The notes beneath the pieces were generated by a model. The model had not been told where the DNA came from, made no database searches, and worked only from the letters and a program-made list of their open reading frames with translations. Shown here one piece after another: positions 1 to 8,769 of a stretch of DNA of 21,703 nt (within the stretch, counting starts at the first letter, position 1; each line of letters begins with the position of its first letter). The translations under genes and the position numbers were made by a program. Origin of the DNA: Bacilli bacterium. GTDB taxonomy: Bacteria > Bacillota_I > Bacilli_A > RFN20 > UBA1709. Location: the NCBI GenBank assembly GCA_017457045.1, contig JAFTIF010000006.1, positions 1-21,703 of the forward strand. Direction: 5' to 3'.

Positions 1-1425
1 ATAATAATAGTTAGATTCTACGCCAAGTGGTTCTGCTACAGCTCCTTGAAGATATAATTCTGTTCTCCAATCAGTAGTTTTTACTTTTCGTAGTTCTGTA
101 TTGCTTAACATACGATAAGAGTCTGTCTCCCAAACAAATATTTGTTTTAAATCTTCCGCATAATAAAATACGCCTGCAGCCCCTTGTTCTGGGAAGTTAG
201 CTGCTGCCGCAAATTTAATAGGCGCTTTTGCCTTAATTAAACCATCCATTGGGTCTTCATACATAAATACTTCATATATATTTCCTGTTTTAGGCTTTGT
301 GTCAATAGCTAAGTGATAGCGAATAGGCACCGTGTTTCCCATTGCAGTTTTTCTAATTCCTCATACTACATAATCATTTTTAATTTTATTAAATTGTGGA
401 GTATTAGAAAATGAAGCGATTAATTTACTATTAGTAAAATCATATGCAAGTTTACCTTTACTTTGGTCTACAAGATAATCTTCATTAACTATTTTTTCTA
501 AGTCTACTTTTGCTTGTGTAGTGTTTAGATAGTTTTTAATTTCTTGCCATACAAAATTTCCATATATATCATAGAAGTATTCATAATTACTTAATACTCC
601 TTTAATTTTATCTAATACTGCCGTAACAGATGAACCTGCGTTTTCAATTAATTCATTTGGATAAGTAAAATCAGTAAAAATAAAACCTACATCATCACCA
701 TAAGTATAAATATCCGGGTCTTTGTCTTTAACTTCACTATAGTTAGTTGTCATAATACCCTCTGTCTTAACAAAATATAGTGGTGTATTCCCAACTCATC
801 TCATTGCCATTTTTACTTTTGTATCTAAATCACTAATAATAATTTTTCCTAGTTGTTCTCCACCTAAATGATTAACAGCTTCTCTAATAATTTGAACCAT
901 TGTAGGTCTCATAATTACAAAATCGCCATTCTCATCAATAGTTTCATACTCATCAAATTGAGTAGACGCGGCAAGCTTTCCTCCACAATCTCCATTTAAC
1001 AAGCATATTTTATCTTTTAGTTGTAAAGATAAACTTACCCCTGATGTAGAGTGGCTTAAAGAAGCTCCATTGATAATATATAGTCCTTGTGGATACCAAA
1101 TAATTGGATATTCAGTGTATTTCCCTGTTGGATTTTTATAACCGATTTCTAAATAAATTTTTTTATTAATTGAGAATAAATTATTTACATTAGTAACATT
1201 TGCTAATTCTTCATTTGTAATTTGAACTGTTAAATTAGCACTTCTTCTCATTGCGGATTTACCATCTAGGTTTCCGTTCCCGCCTGTTACTAGTCCTTGT
1301 ATCTCTTGAATTGGATTTTCTAACCAATCTAAAAGAGTAATTTTTACAAATTGAGTTCTTATTTGTAGATTATCAATTTCAGCAAGGAAAGCTGAATCCT
1401 GAAGATATTTATAATTAAACTTCAT
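1..1425 (-). CDS. Putative tail/baseplate protein, C-terminus beyond the window (TGA read as Trp)
   Basis: The ATG (1423-1425) overlaps the upstream TAA as TAATG. The frame stays open to the left edge, giving 475 residues without a stop. Two TGA codons (796 and 361) are read as Trp in the contexts MAMR-W-VGNTPLYF and NDYVV-W-GIRKTAMGN; five Trp are TGG. The opening (YLQDSAFLAEIDNLQIRTQF, then NPIQEIQGLVTGGNGNLDG and SANLTVQI) and later GEQLGKIIISDL and IRYHLAID are, from memory, characteristic of a tail/baseplate protein of gut Gram-positive phages. It is translationally coupled to the 543-residue protein, so the two probably form one substructure. The rest lies to the left of the window. Confidence 0.86.
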
Positions 1426-3056
1426 TATTCATCATTTCCTTCTAAAATATCATATTTTTTATAGTTATCAATATTGCATTCTGCAACTTCATATGCAGTT
1501 GCTGTAAAGGATACAATTCTCCTTCCTAGTGTTGCATTAGGGCTAAAAGATGCATCCATAACTTTAACTATAAAGTTTCCTTCTGTTGCTGACCTAAATA
1601 ATTTTGGTTGTTCACCATACAAAAACTCAATAACTTTATCTTTAAATAATTTTTCGTAAACTATATCATTTGCTTCTGTAATCCTATTTTTATCATTATG
1701 AGAAGTATATAAATATAAATGTTCTCCAAACAATTCTTCAAGAGAAGTAAATAATTCACTTTCATCAATTTGAAATGAAATTAATCCTCCAATTGGGAAT
1801 TGTGCATAATTAGCGTGACCATTTCTTCTTATAAAAGGGAATTGTGAACCAAGAGTATCTGTTCTTGATTCTTGAATTGTTCTTTTAAAAGAAGACACTG
1901 TAGGATTAAATTTGATTTTTAATTGTCTATCTTTTGTTGTTAAAAACATGTCATCAAAAATAACCATTAATGGAGTCTTAATATATTTAATAGATGCAGC
2001 AACTCCATTACTGCGTTTTTGTAAATAATATTTATATCAAACTCCACTTTCAATAGTCATATCATTAAAAACCTCTTTAATAGAAGTTGCTCCATCATAT
2101 TTATATGTTTTTAAATCTTCTCAAATTGTAAAGTTAGTTTTATTAGAGGTTCTGCGTAATACTAGCTCTCCTGTAAAACCGTCTGTAATATTAGATTTTT
2201 TAATATTTAATACAATCATTCCATTTTCTTCATCTGTAACTGCATTAAAAGTAATATCTAAAATTTCAGTTTCTTCTGAAGCTGTTGTAAACTCATAAGT
2301 TGCAATAGCTGAATATAAATTCATAGTAGTGTATTCAATAGTGAACTTATACGCGGCGTCCGCAATAAAATTATATTTAAAGCCATAGCTAAAGCTATTT
2401 TCATTTGTATATTGAATTCCACTATCAGTTAGTAAATTATTATCTTTATCATATAATTTGATTTGATAACTTTTTAATCTCTCAGTTTCTTCATTGTTTG
2501 TAAAACTTAATGTTCCATAAATAATTGGATTTTGATTTGCTCAAGATAATTTTCCTTCTTCAATAGTAAAACCTGATACAGCTAATTGAGGTGTACTAAT
2601 ACCTCTGATTAGACATACTGTTGACCATTCTGAAAAATAATTAATGTTTGTGGCAAGCCATCCATCTAATTTATTATTACTAGGTATGCTGGTTACATTT
2701 TCATCATTTTTTGTAAATCTAAGTTGCACTTTGTAGTATTGGTTAATTTCAAACTGCCCACCTTGGATATCTGTTTTATTAAGCTCAATATAATATCTAT
2801 CATCAGATGTTCTGCTTTCATCTTCATTAATCGCAGTTAACATTACTTCAGATGGATATTTTGTTTTGTCTAATACAGATAAATTAGTATATTGACTGCG
2901 AACCGTTACTTGAACATTAGCGATGTCCGCCATAGTATTAAATTGAGATAATGTAAAATAAATTCTACAAATATCTTTATCTGTTCCACTATCTACTAGA
3001 AATGCAGGAATATATGTGTCAACAATAGGTGGATACAAATTAATATTAATTGCCAT
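1425..3056 (-). CDS. Putative tail/baseplate protein, 543 aa (TGA read as Trp)
   Basis: The ATG follows AAAAGGAGAG and the stop TAA overlaps the next start by one base (TAATG), showing tight translational coupling. Three TGA codons (2541, 2121, 2037) join segments in one frame; two Trp are TGG. The N-terminal 370 residues hold two or three Ig/FnIII-like beta domains (MAININLYPPIVDTYIPAFL, LSFTNNEETERLKSYQIKLY, VLNIKKSNITDGFTG). The C-terminal 180 residues carry DRQLKIKFNPTVSSFKRTIQ, DTLGSQFPFIRRNGHANYAQ and FPIGGLISFQIDESELFTSL. This block is familiar to me from tail or baseplate proteins of gut Firmicutes phages, usually next to a protein like the following one. A virion structural role is well supported; the exact position is not. 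Confidence 0.86.
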
Positions 3057-3077
3057 ATCAATCTCTCCTTTTCTCTC

Positions 3078-3647
3078 TTATTTAATTTTTTTATTTTCTT
3101 TTTCAATTTCCCTTAGCATCGATACTTTTGGTAATGCTCTGATTTCATTCATTAAAGTCGCAACATAGCTATTACCACCTTCATCTAAGTAGTGTTGATA
3201 GCGTTTTTCAATGCAATCTAAGCTGTAATCATCAATAACTTTTTTTTCATAACAAAAATAATGGTGTTTTTCAGTTATTCATGATTTAATATCATCTTTA
3301 TCAGAAGCTAAAAGAACACTAATTGTAGTTTTAGTTTCGTCAATTTTCTTGATAAGTTCTTGTCTATCAAGAGTATGTTGAATATTAATGTTCTTGACTT
3401 GTTCTAAAATTTCCGCCTTATCTTCTTTATGTCCTTTGCGGATACTCTCAATTTGTGTACTTATATCCGCAAGTTGTTGTGTCAGGTCTATTTTTTCTTG
3501 TTCTTTGGTAGTTTGTTTTGTAAAATGTTTTTTTATTTTTTCATAGAAAAAATCCCAAAGTGTAAAAAACCCTTTTAATGCGGTTGCTAAAGTAAATATA
3601 AAAAGAATGATTTCAGTTAATGTGTATTTTGCGAATAATTCCTCCAT
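3078..3647 (-). CDS. Membrane-anchored coiled-coil phage protein, 189 aa (TGA read as Trp)
   Basis: I place the start at ATG 3645-3647, six bases after AAGGAAGG; a TTG one codon upstream is closer to the site and less likely. The stop is TAA, past one TGA at 3279-3281 read as Trp (DDIKS-W-ITEKHHYF). Residues about 10-33 are a single hydrophobic segment (EIILFIFTLATALKGFFTLW). It is followed by a basic patch (KIKKHFTKQ), a charged helical stretch of about 75 residues likely to form a coiled coil, and a C-terminal domain with DDYSLDCIEKRYQHYLDEGG and ATLMNEIRALP. Small proteins of this build occur in Gram-positive phages near tail and lysis genes; I cannot name the family. It might be a holin-like or membrane-linked lysis accessory protein. 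It lies 21 bases before the next tail gene. Confidence 0.83.
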
Positions 3648-3677
3648 CAATGACCTTCCTTTCTTATTTGACTTTAT

Positions 3678-3733
3678 TTTTTCTAAATATACATAAAAAT
3701 AGGTTTAATCTCTTTAATAAAAAAAGACCAAAT
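3678..3733 (-). promoter_or_regulatory. Conserved post-terminator element, copy 2
   Basis: ATTTGGTC (3726-3733) and TATATTTAGAAAAA (3678-3691) on the minus strand are 34 bases apart, exactly as in the copy at 6547-6602. TATATT lies 38 bases before the next ATG. The sequence between the blocks is partly conserved (ATTAAA near the left end). Confidence 0.5.
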
Positions 3734-3757
3734 AAAAAAAGGTTGCCTTAGCAACCT
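3734..3757 (-). terminator. Rho-independent terminator after the CBM-like gene
   Basis: A 7-bp stem AGGTTGC/GCAACCT with loop CTTA (complement TAAG on the minus strand) is followed by a run of seven T on the minus strand, a few bases past the TAA. Confidence 0.87.
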
Positions 3758-3763
3758 TATTTA

Positions 3764-4201
3764 TTATTCTACTTCTTCCCAAGCTGGTGGGTAAGTAATT
3801 GGGTCCCAAACACATCCATCCATTAGACAAACATATTTTTTATTATAATACATAATCTTGTCTCCGGTTTTATAAGCATCGTGAGCTCCAGTTGGTTGTA
3901 CATATTCTAAATATTCTGTTTCAGGCTCTGGTTCAGGAAGTGTAGTTTCTTCATCAAAATGTTCTAAAAGATAAATTCTATTTTCTAATTCTTCTAATCT
4001 TCCAAAAATTTGTTCTAATAATTTTGAAGTGTCTGCATAACTATTTATAGGATTTGCTTTTTCTCTTGCTTGTCCTTCTAATTTTTCTTTTTCATCTTTT
4101 GAAAGTTGACTTTTAATATATGCTTCATCAATTTTCATAAGCATATCTTTTAATTCAAATTCTCCATTTTTAATTACATTTTCAAATATATTTTTTATCA
4201 T
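3764..4201 (-). CDS. Tail protein with CBM5/12-like C-terminus, 145 aa
   Basis: The ATG follows AAAGGAGA and the gene ends TAA. Residues 1-85 are mostly charged and helical, with a likely coiled coil (LLEQIFGRLEELENRIYLLE). An acidic Pro/Glu linker (LPEPEPETEY) leads to a C-terminal 45-residue domain, YVQPTGAHDAYKTGDKIMYY followed by YVCLMDGCVWDP and PAWEEV. This is the usual form of the carbohydrate-binding type 5/12 domain found at the ends of Firmicutes phage tail proteins, with aromatic residues to stack on sugars. It probably helps bind host surface glycan. It has no TGA; both Trp are TGG. It is co-transcribed with the fibre gene and followed by a terminator. Confidence 0.87.
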   Translation of the reverse strand: MIKNIFENVIKNGEFELKDMLMKIDEAYIKSQLSKDEKEKLEGQAREKANPINSYADTSKLLEQIFGRLEELENRIYLLEHFDEETTLPEPEPETEYLEYVQPTGAHDAYKTGDKIMYYNKKYVCLMDGCVWDPITYPPAWEEVE

Positions 4202-4219
4202 TTACTATTCTCCTTTCTT

Positions 4220-6520
4220 TTATAGTAATTGATTTGATAATTCTGCTATTTTATTATCATAATATTTTTTAATATCTAATGCATAAGTTGTTTCTATTAA
4301 AGATGCTTCTAAATTAGCTAGTAAATCAATATAATTTTCTCCTGTAAAAGTAAATAAATCATATTCTCCTAAGTCTATCAATTCAGGCTCTAATGCTGCA
4401 TAATAAAGTTCTAAATTATTTTTTGATAGCCAAGTTTTTCATGACTCTAAATCAAGATTTTCATCCTTTTGAAATCTTAATAATTTTCCACTTAAACTAT
4501 ATCAAAAAGAACCATATTGAAAGTTATTAGTATTTCCACCTTTTCATTTAAAATGGTTACATAAAGCATAAGGATTTTCAATAGTAAATTCTTCATAGGG
4601 CTTTCCATCAAAATTTCCTATATAATAAGTTGTAAATTCTGTTCCTCAGCTTTCTGTCCCATTTAAAACTCTTTTCTTTACGTTCTTCTTTAAATAGATA
4701 TGTCTATCTTTATATAAAAGATTATCTGCTACTCCATTTGGTAGTTTACCAACAAAGTTCTCTTTAAGGTCGATTGGTGTTATTGTTTCTTGATGTGGTT
4801 CGTAGTTTGAATATATATCTCCATCTTCCAACATTAAATATACATTTGTATCATTAAATGTTTTGTTATGAATATATAATCCAAAATAAACCTCCGTTTC
4901 TTCTGTTAATGTAAAAGAATTTCTTTTTACACCTTGACCATTCACGTTTCCAATAGTAGTTCCATCACTTACTTTTTTTAAAGTCATAGGTACATAAATA
5001 TCAATTAATGATTTATCATTCATTTGAAGTTTATAATTACCCGCTGGTAAAGTAAAAGCAAAATTGTTTTTGAATATATTATCATTTGTTAATATTTCTC
5101 CAGTAGATGTTCCATTTAATATTAATTCTCCATTCTGACAAGTAAATGTTATACCTTTTGAAGTAAAACTTTTATCATTGAATGGTAATAAATTCTTCCC
5201 AACACTTCTATAACCTATATTTTGATAAGGTAAGTAAGGTTTAGGTGTTGTGCCTACATTTAAAATGGTTTTTAAATCATTAGCTAAATCAACTGTACCA
5301 CTTAAATTTTTATTCTCATATAAACTAATTTGTAAATAAGCAATAGTCCCCTCACTATGATAAGAACCGAATGAATTTTTATTTAAAGAGTGATAATCTT
5401 TAGCACCTGCACCAGTTCTGCCTAAAAAGTTCTTATCTTTATCATAAGCACTTACAAATGAATATAAATCACTTGTTAAACCACTCAAGTAATAATTAGA
5501 GTTTTTTGCAAAATCAACTGGAATATAATCAATAGCAGTTGCAGCAGTTGATGAAACTGTTATTTCTCCAGTAGTATCATTTATTCTTTGACCAATTTTC
5601 CAACCCTTGAACAAATTATACCCCTCAATAATCTCAATTTCTTGTGGATAATCTGGATTAGGACTAGGATTTTCTCCAGTATATTTTTCATATATGAATG
5701 TTTCAGGAGTGATACTTGTGTCTTCTAATACAGATAAACGAAATGTAACAGAACCACTTTGACTGGCTTTAAAAGCAACATAAGTTCTTAGTCCCAATGA
5801 AACATTTTGAGGATCTTCTACAGTTGTCATTATTCTCGTATATGTTTTATTTGATTGAAGATTTTGAAAATCTGTATAAAATTGGCTATTAAACTGTCCT
5901 TGTGTTTGTGGATTTGTAAAATTGGTAGAAACAGATTCTAAAATTCCTGTACCTTGTATATTTTTTACTTCTAATACTACAAGATAATTTGTTGAAGGTT
6001 TTAAGTTTAAATTGTTTGTTCAATAATTTAAATATTTACTTTCTGTACCATCTGTATTATCATAGGTAGCAGTAATTCAACCTTCTGAGTCTACTGTCAC
6101 ATCATCTGATATAGTAATTGCATCTTTGTAATTATACAACTGCTTTCCTGTCGTTTGTTGTTGATAGCTATTTCCTCCAATAGACATTTCAAAAACAGGC
6201 AATTCTAATGCATCTTTAATATATAAACTAGACTCACCTTCTGCTGTATTTTTTGGAGTTAACTCTTTTAAGTATTCATTTATATTAATTATATCTTCTT
6301 CGTTTTTTTCAACTTTATCAGGATGAAGATTAAAATCTGCTAAAGTCATTCCTTTTGTTAATTCACGCCCATTTAAAGAAGGTTTATTCTCTAAATTTTC
6401 ATAGTCTTTTGTTCCCCATACTTTATCAGGAGTTAATAAAAGAGTAGGTTGTTGTTTTGGGGTTAATGTAATAGGAATATTATTTGTTGATTGATTTGCT
6501 TCAACTTGTAAACTAGACAT
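4220..6520 (-). CDS. Second fibre-like tail protein, 766 aa (TGA read as Trp)
   Basis: The ATG at 6518-6520 follows a weak GAGAGG site; the stop is TAA. Six TGA codons are in frame (6077, 6020, 4646, 4544, 4502, 4439) against three TGG. The N-terminus (about residues 1-110) has the ITLTPKQQPTLLLTPDKVWG and LADFNLHPDKVEKNEEDIIN segments seen in phage fibre anchors. A beta-sandwich module follows (GWITATYDN, then GSVTFRLSVLED), then SPNPDYPQEIEIIEGYNLF, a further module (SVGKNLLPFNDKSF) and LPNGVADNL. The C-terminal 140 residues look helical and end LDIKKYYDNKIAELSNQLL. The WITxTYDN and PDYPxEI modules also occur in the giant tail protein. It is probably a fibre or receptor-binding protein. It is 18 bases upstream of the CBM-like gene. 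Confidence 0.86.
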
Positions 6521-6546
6521 AATTTTTTACCTCTCTTTCTTTTTAA

Positions 6547-6602
6547 TTTTTCTAAATATATTTTAAAAAATATCAAATTCGTTTAATATGAAAAGACCAA
6601 AT
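6547..6602 (-). promoter_or_regulatory. Conserved post-terminator element, copy 1
   Basis: On the minus strand ATTTGGTC (6595-6602) is followed, after 34 bases, by TATATTTAGAAAAA (6547-6560). The same two blocks with the same 34-base spacing occur at 3678-3733. TATATT would serve as a -10 about 35 bases before the ATG at 6520, but no good -35 is visible. The ribosome site of the gene that follows is weak (GAGAGG). Confidence 0.5.
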
Positions 6603-6605
6603 AAA

Positions 6606-6637
6606 AAAGGTGCGATATAAGAAAATATCGCACCTTT
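6606..6637 (-). terminator. Rho-independent terminator after the holin
   Basis: A 12-13 bp perfect stem (AAAGGTGCGATA pairing with TATCGCACCTTT) is followed on the minus strand by TTTTTTATTTGG. It ends the lysis unit. Confidence 0.88.
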
Positions 6638-6652
6638 AAAATCTGTTATATT

Positions 6653-7072
6653 TTATTCTTCTTCAACAGTCCAAGTAATTTCTTCATCACTTGTACTAAC
6701 TTTTGAAAGAGTGGAAATTCCAGTAATAGCTTTTTTAGCTTGCACTACAACAGTAGACATTACGATACCTAAAATACCAATACTTGATAAAACTTCTAAT
6801 GTTTCATTAGCTACTAACATAACTCCAAAACTTTCAGTTATCATTCCATTTACATAAGGTAACATCGTACATGCTATACTAATTGCGGCAGCGCCTAAAT
6901 AAAATACTAATGATTTTCCAATTCCTTTCAACATTTTTTTCCAAGAAAATACTTCTTTACCTGACCATATATTATAAATTGTACTTGTAGTAATATTTAC
7001 AATTACTAAAATTCCTAAGATAACTCCTAGCCAACCCATAATTTGTAATGTTTTTATAATCGCTTCTAACAT
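6653..7072 (-). CDS. Phage holin, 139 aa
   Basis: The ATG lies 15 bases after the endolysin stop, behind GGGAGG, and the gene ends in TAA. Three hydrophobic segments are visible: about residues 10-36 (MGWLGVILGILVIVNI), 50-73 (LVFYLGAAAISIACTMLPYV) and 82-110 (VLSSIGILGIVMSTVVV). Short charged loops separate them, and the tail is acidic (SDEEITWTVEEE), where many holins have a basic end. Size, topology and position beside the endolysin fit a membrane pore-forming holin that times lysis. The endolysin comes first, the reverse of the common holin-endolysin order. All four Trp are TGG. Confidence 0.85.
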   Translation of the reverse strand: MLEAIIKTLQIMGWLGVILGILVIVNITTSTIYNIWSGKEVFSWKKMLKGIGKSLVFYLGAAAISIACTMLPYVNGMITESFGVMLVANETLEVLSSIGILGIVMSTVVVQAKKAITGISTLSKVSTSDEEITWTVEEE

Positions 7073-7087
7073 TATAATTCCTCCCTA

Positions 7088-8281
7088 TTATTTCTTTTCT
7101 AATGCATTCTTTGCATAGAATCCTGTTGTACCAGTTGAATTTCCAACTCTGTATGGGAATGGTCTACCAGTATAAATACCTAGAATTTGTCTTGTCCATC
7201 CCAACCCATAAGCAGTGTTAGATGTCCCATAACTAGAACCATTTCCTGTTCCTATAATTTTTACTTTGTCTCCAACTTTTAATTCTTTACTTGGAGCTGG
7301 AGTTGGTTTTGGTTCTTCATATTTTTTAATAGAACTTTCATCCATCCAACCTAAATCTCCACTAGTGTTATATGGGTGTGCAGCTCCTACAGCTTTTCTT
7401 GTGATTGTAGTTGTCTTATTAGAAACTGAACCACTTGGAGAGCTTGCATTAGAACTTACATATAAAGGTCCATTAATAACTACTTTATCTCCTATATTAA
7501 ATTTATCTGATGGACCTGGAGTAGGTGTAGGTACTGGTTGACTTCCGCCATCAACTATTTTTTGGACATCATCTGGTAAATAAATATAGGCTCTAAATGT
7601 ATAACTTGAACCTAATCCCCATCTTCCATTTGAATTTGTTCTTGTTTGATTCCAGAATGCAGTACCACCATATCCTGATTCAGATGTGTAAGTTGAAGTA
7701 GCACTATTAACTTTTTCAACTATCCATACGTGACCTGCTCCGTCTCCACCATTTAATGTACTACCTTTCATAGCACAACCAATAGCTCCAACTCTTGGAG
7801 TAGAACCTGTTTTAAGACCTGCAGATTTAGCTCTTTCAATAAAGTTTTCTGCATTACAGTTTAAATATTTATAAGTGCATCCTGTTGTACCTCTGGCCTC
7901 ATTAATGATTTCATTAAAGCGTCCACTAGCATAACCTACACAGTTTGCTAATACATTAGCTCCTGCATCTGTTGGATATCCTTTAATACAAGTGTTCCAT
8001 CCACCATTGGCTGTTCTAATGAAGTTTTTATTACCATTTGGTTTAGTTGTTCTTATAAAGAAATTGCCTGCTCCAATACCTTCTACTTCCTCAGCATCAA
8101 TATTTTCAACATTACTTTCTTCATTAGGATCATTTAATTGTTCAATAGTATCAGTATTAAATAAATATTGAACATTTTCATCTTCAATATCTTCTCTAAT
8201 AAAAGCTTTAGCTACCATTGCTTGCATTTCTAGAGGTGCCATTTCAATTCTCTTAATCTTTTCTTCATAAGTTAAGCTCAT
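7088..8281 (-). CDS. Endolysin with CHAP domain and two C-terminal SH3-like repeats, 397 aa
   Basis: The start ATG follows AAAGGAGG; the stop is TAA. Residues about 75-235 form a CHAP (cysteine, histidine-dependent amidohydrolase/peptidase) domain: the catalytic Cys is C114 in VLANCVGYASGRFNEI, His is H184 in GDGAGHVWIVEKV, and E201 in TSESGYGG is the likely third residue. The NENC/NCNAENFIERAK and RTNSNGRWGLG segments are typical of gut Gram-positive phage lysins. A Pro-rich linker (QPVPTPTPGPS) leads to an SH3-like domain (about 260-321), and a second linker (EPKPTPAPS) to another (about 335-397), both beginning with (V/I)GDKV; these should bind the cell wall. It cleaves peptidoglycan at lysis. 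Residues 1-70 are an unusual acidic extension. All six Trp are TGG and there is no TGA. Confidence 0.93.
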   Translation of the reverse strand: MSLTYEEKIKRIEMAPLEMQAMVAKAFIREDIEDENVQYLFNTDTIEQLNDPNEESNVENIDAEEVEGIGAGNFFIRTTKPNGNKNFIRTANGGWNTCIKGYPTDAGANVLANCVGYASGRFNEIINEARGTTGCTYKYLNCNAENFIERAKSAGLKTGSTPRVGAIGCAMKGSTLNGGDGAGHVWIVEKVNSATSTYTSESGYGGTAFWNQTRTNSNGRWGLGSSYTFRAYIYLPDDVQKIVDGGSQPVPTPTPGPSDKFNIGDKVVINGPLYVSSNASSPSGSVSNKTTTITRKAVGAAHPYNTSGDLGWMDESSIKKYEEPKPTPAPSKELKVGDKVKIIGTGNGSSYGTSNTAYGLGWTRQILGIYTGRPFPYRVGNSTGTTGFYAKNALEKK

Positions 8282-8309
8282 TTATATTTTCCTCCTTTAA
8301 AAAAATTTT

Positions 8310-8666
8310 TTATTCTTTATCTTTACCTGTTGGATAAACATAAAAAATCTTTGCGCCCGTTTCATCGTACCCTAGAACAGTATTATCAGGTCCTAGTTTT
8401 AATTCATACCAATATTCATCTTTGTCTCTATCTGGATTATCAAATTTAATTGTTTCAGATGCGTCAACATCTATTGTAAAAGTGGTTGAATCACCAGTAA
8501 TATTCTCTTCAATGTTAATAATTGGATCTGAGTCAAAACCATTTTGTTCATATACTCTAAAAATTAACGTATTAGCTGGTAATAATGAACCATCCTGATA
8601 CGCAATAGTTATCGAACCTGAATCTCCTCTAGTGACATGAAAGGTATTATTTGTAAATTTAAACAT
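8310..8666 (-). CDS. Small BppU-like tail/baseplate protein, 118 aa
   Basis: The protein starts MFKFTNNTFHVTRGDSGSI after an AAGGAGAT site and ends YPTGKDKE with TAA. The opening 'xxITRGDSxxI' beta-strand pattern followed by an acidic region (DVDASETIKFDNPDRD) and YWYELKLG recalls the N-terminal domain of BppU-type baseplate or fibre-anchoring proteins in Gram-positive phages; this is pattern recognition only. It has no TGA codon. It is first in the terminator-bounded unit with endolysin and holin, 28 bases upstream of the endolysin. A tail role is most likely despite the lysis neighbours. Confidence 0.78.
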   Translation of the reverse strand: MFKFTNNTFHVTRGDSGSITIAYQDGSLLPANTLIFRVYEQNGFDSDPIINIEENITGDSTTFTIDVDASETIKFDNPDRDKDEYWYELKLGPDNTVLGYDETGAKIFYVYPTGKDKE

Positions 8667-8705
8667 ATATCTTTCATCTCCTTATATAATATTATTTTTA
8701 TCTAA

Positions 8706-8733
8706 AATATATTATTTATATTAGGCCAAGCAA
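8706..8733 (-). promoter_or_regulatory. Candidate promoter for the lysis cassette
   Basis: On the minus strand TTGCTT (8728-8733) and TATATT (8706-8711) are 16 bases apart, directly after a terminator and 39 bases before the next start codon. TATATT followed by T-rich/AGA sequence also occurs at the same place in two other post-terminator gaps. Confidence 0.4.
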
Positions 8734-8734
8734 G

Positions 8735-8763
8735 AAAAAAAAGAAGATTTTTTAAATCTTCTT
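8735..8763 (-). terminator. Rho-independent terminator after the small acidic gene
   Basis: On the minus strand AAGAAGATTT, a 3-base loop and AAATCTTCTT are followed directly by a run of T. It lies just past the TAA at 8770 and closes the fibre transcription unit ahead of the lysis genes. Confidence 0.85.
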
Positions 8764-8769
8764 TTTAGC

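Noticed and set aside
1474..1659. Plus-strand ORF of 61 codons, and similar plus-strand frames at 7266-7541, 8902-9096, 9521-9778, 10456-10701, 11625-11807, 13863-14054, 15382-15654, 15797-16024, 17948-18163, 18607-18864, 18904-19098 and 19635-19874
   Set aside because: All lie antisense to well-supported minus-strand genes, lack ribosome sites that stand out, and have composition typical of antisense shadows (runs of Ser, Ile, Phe, Cys).
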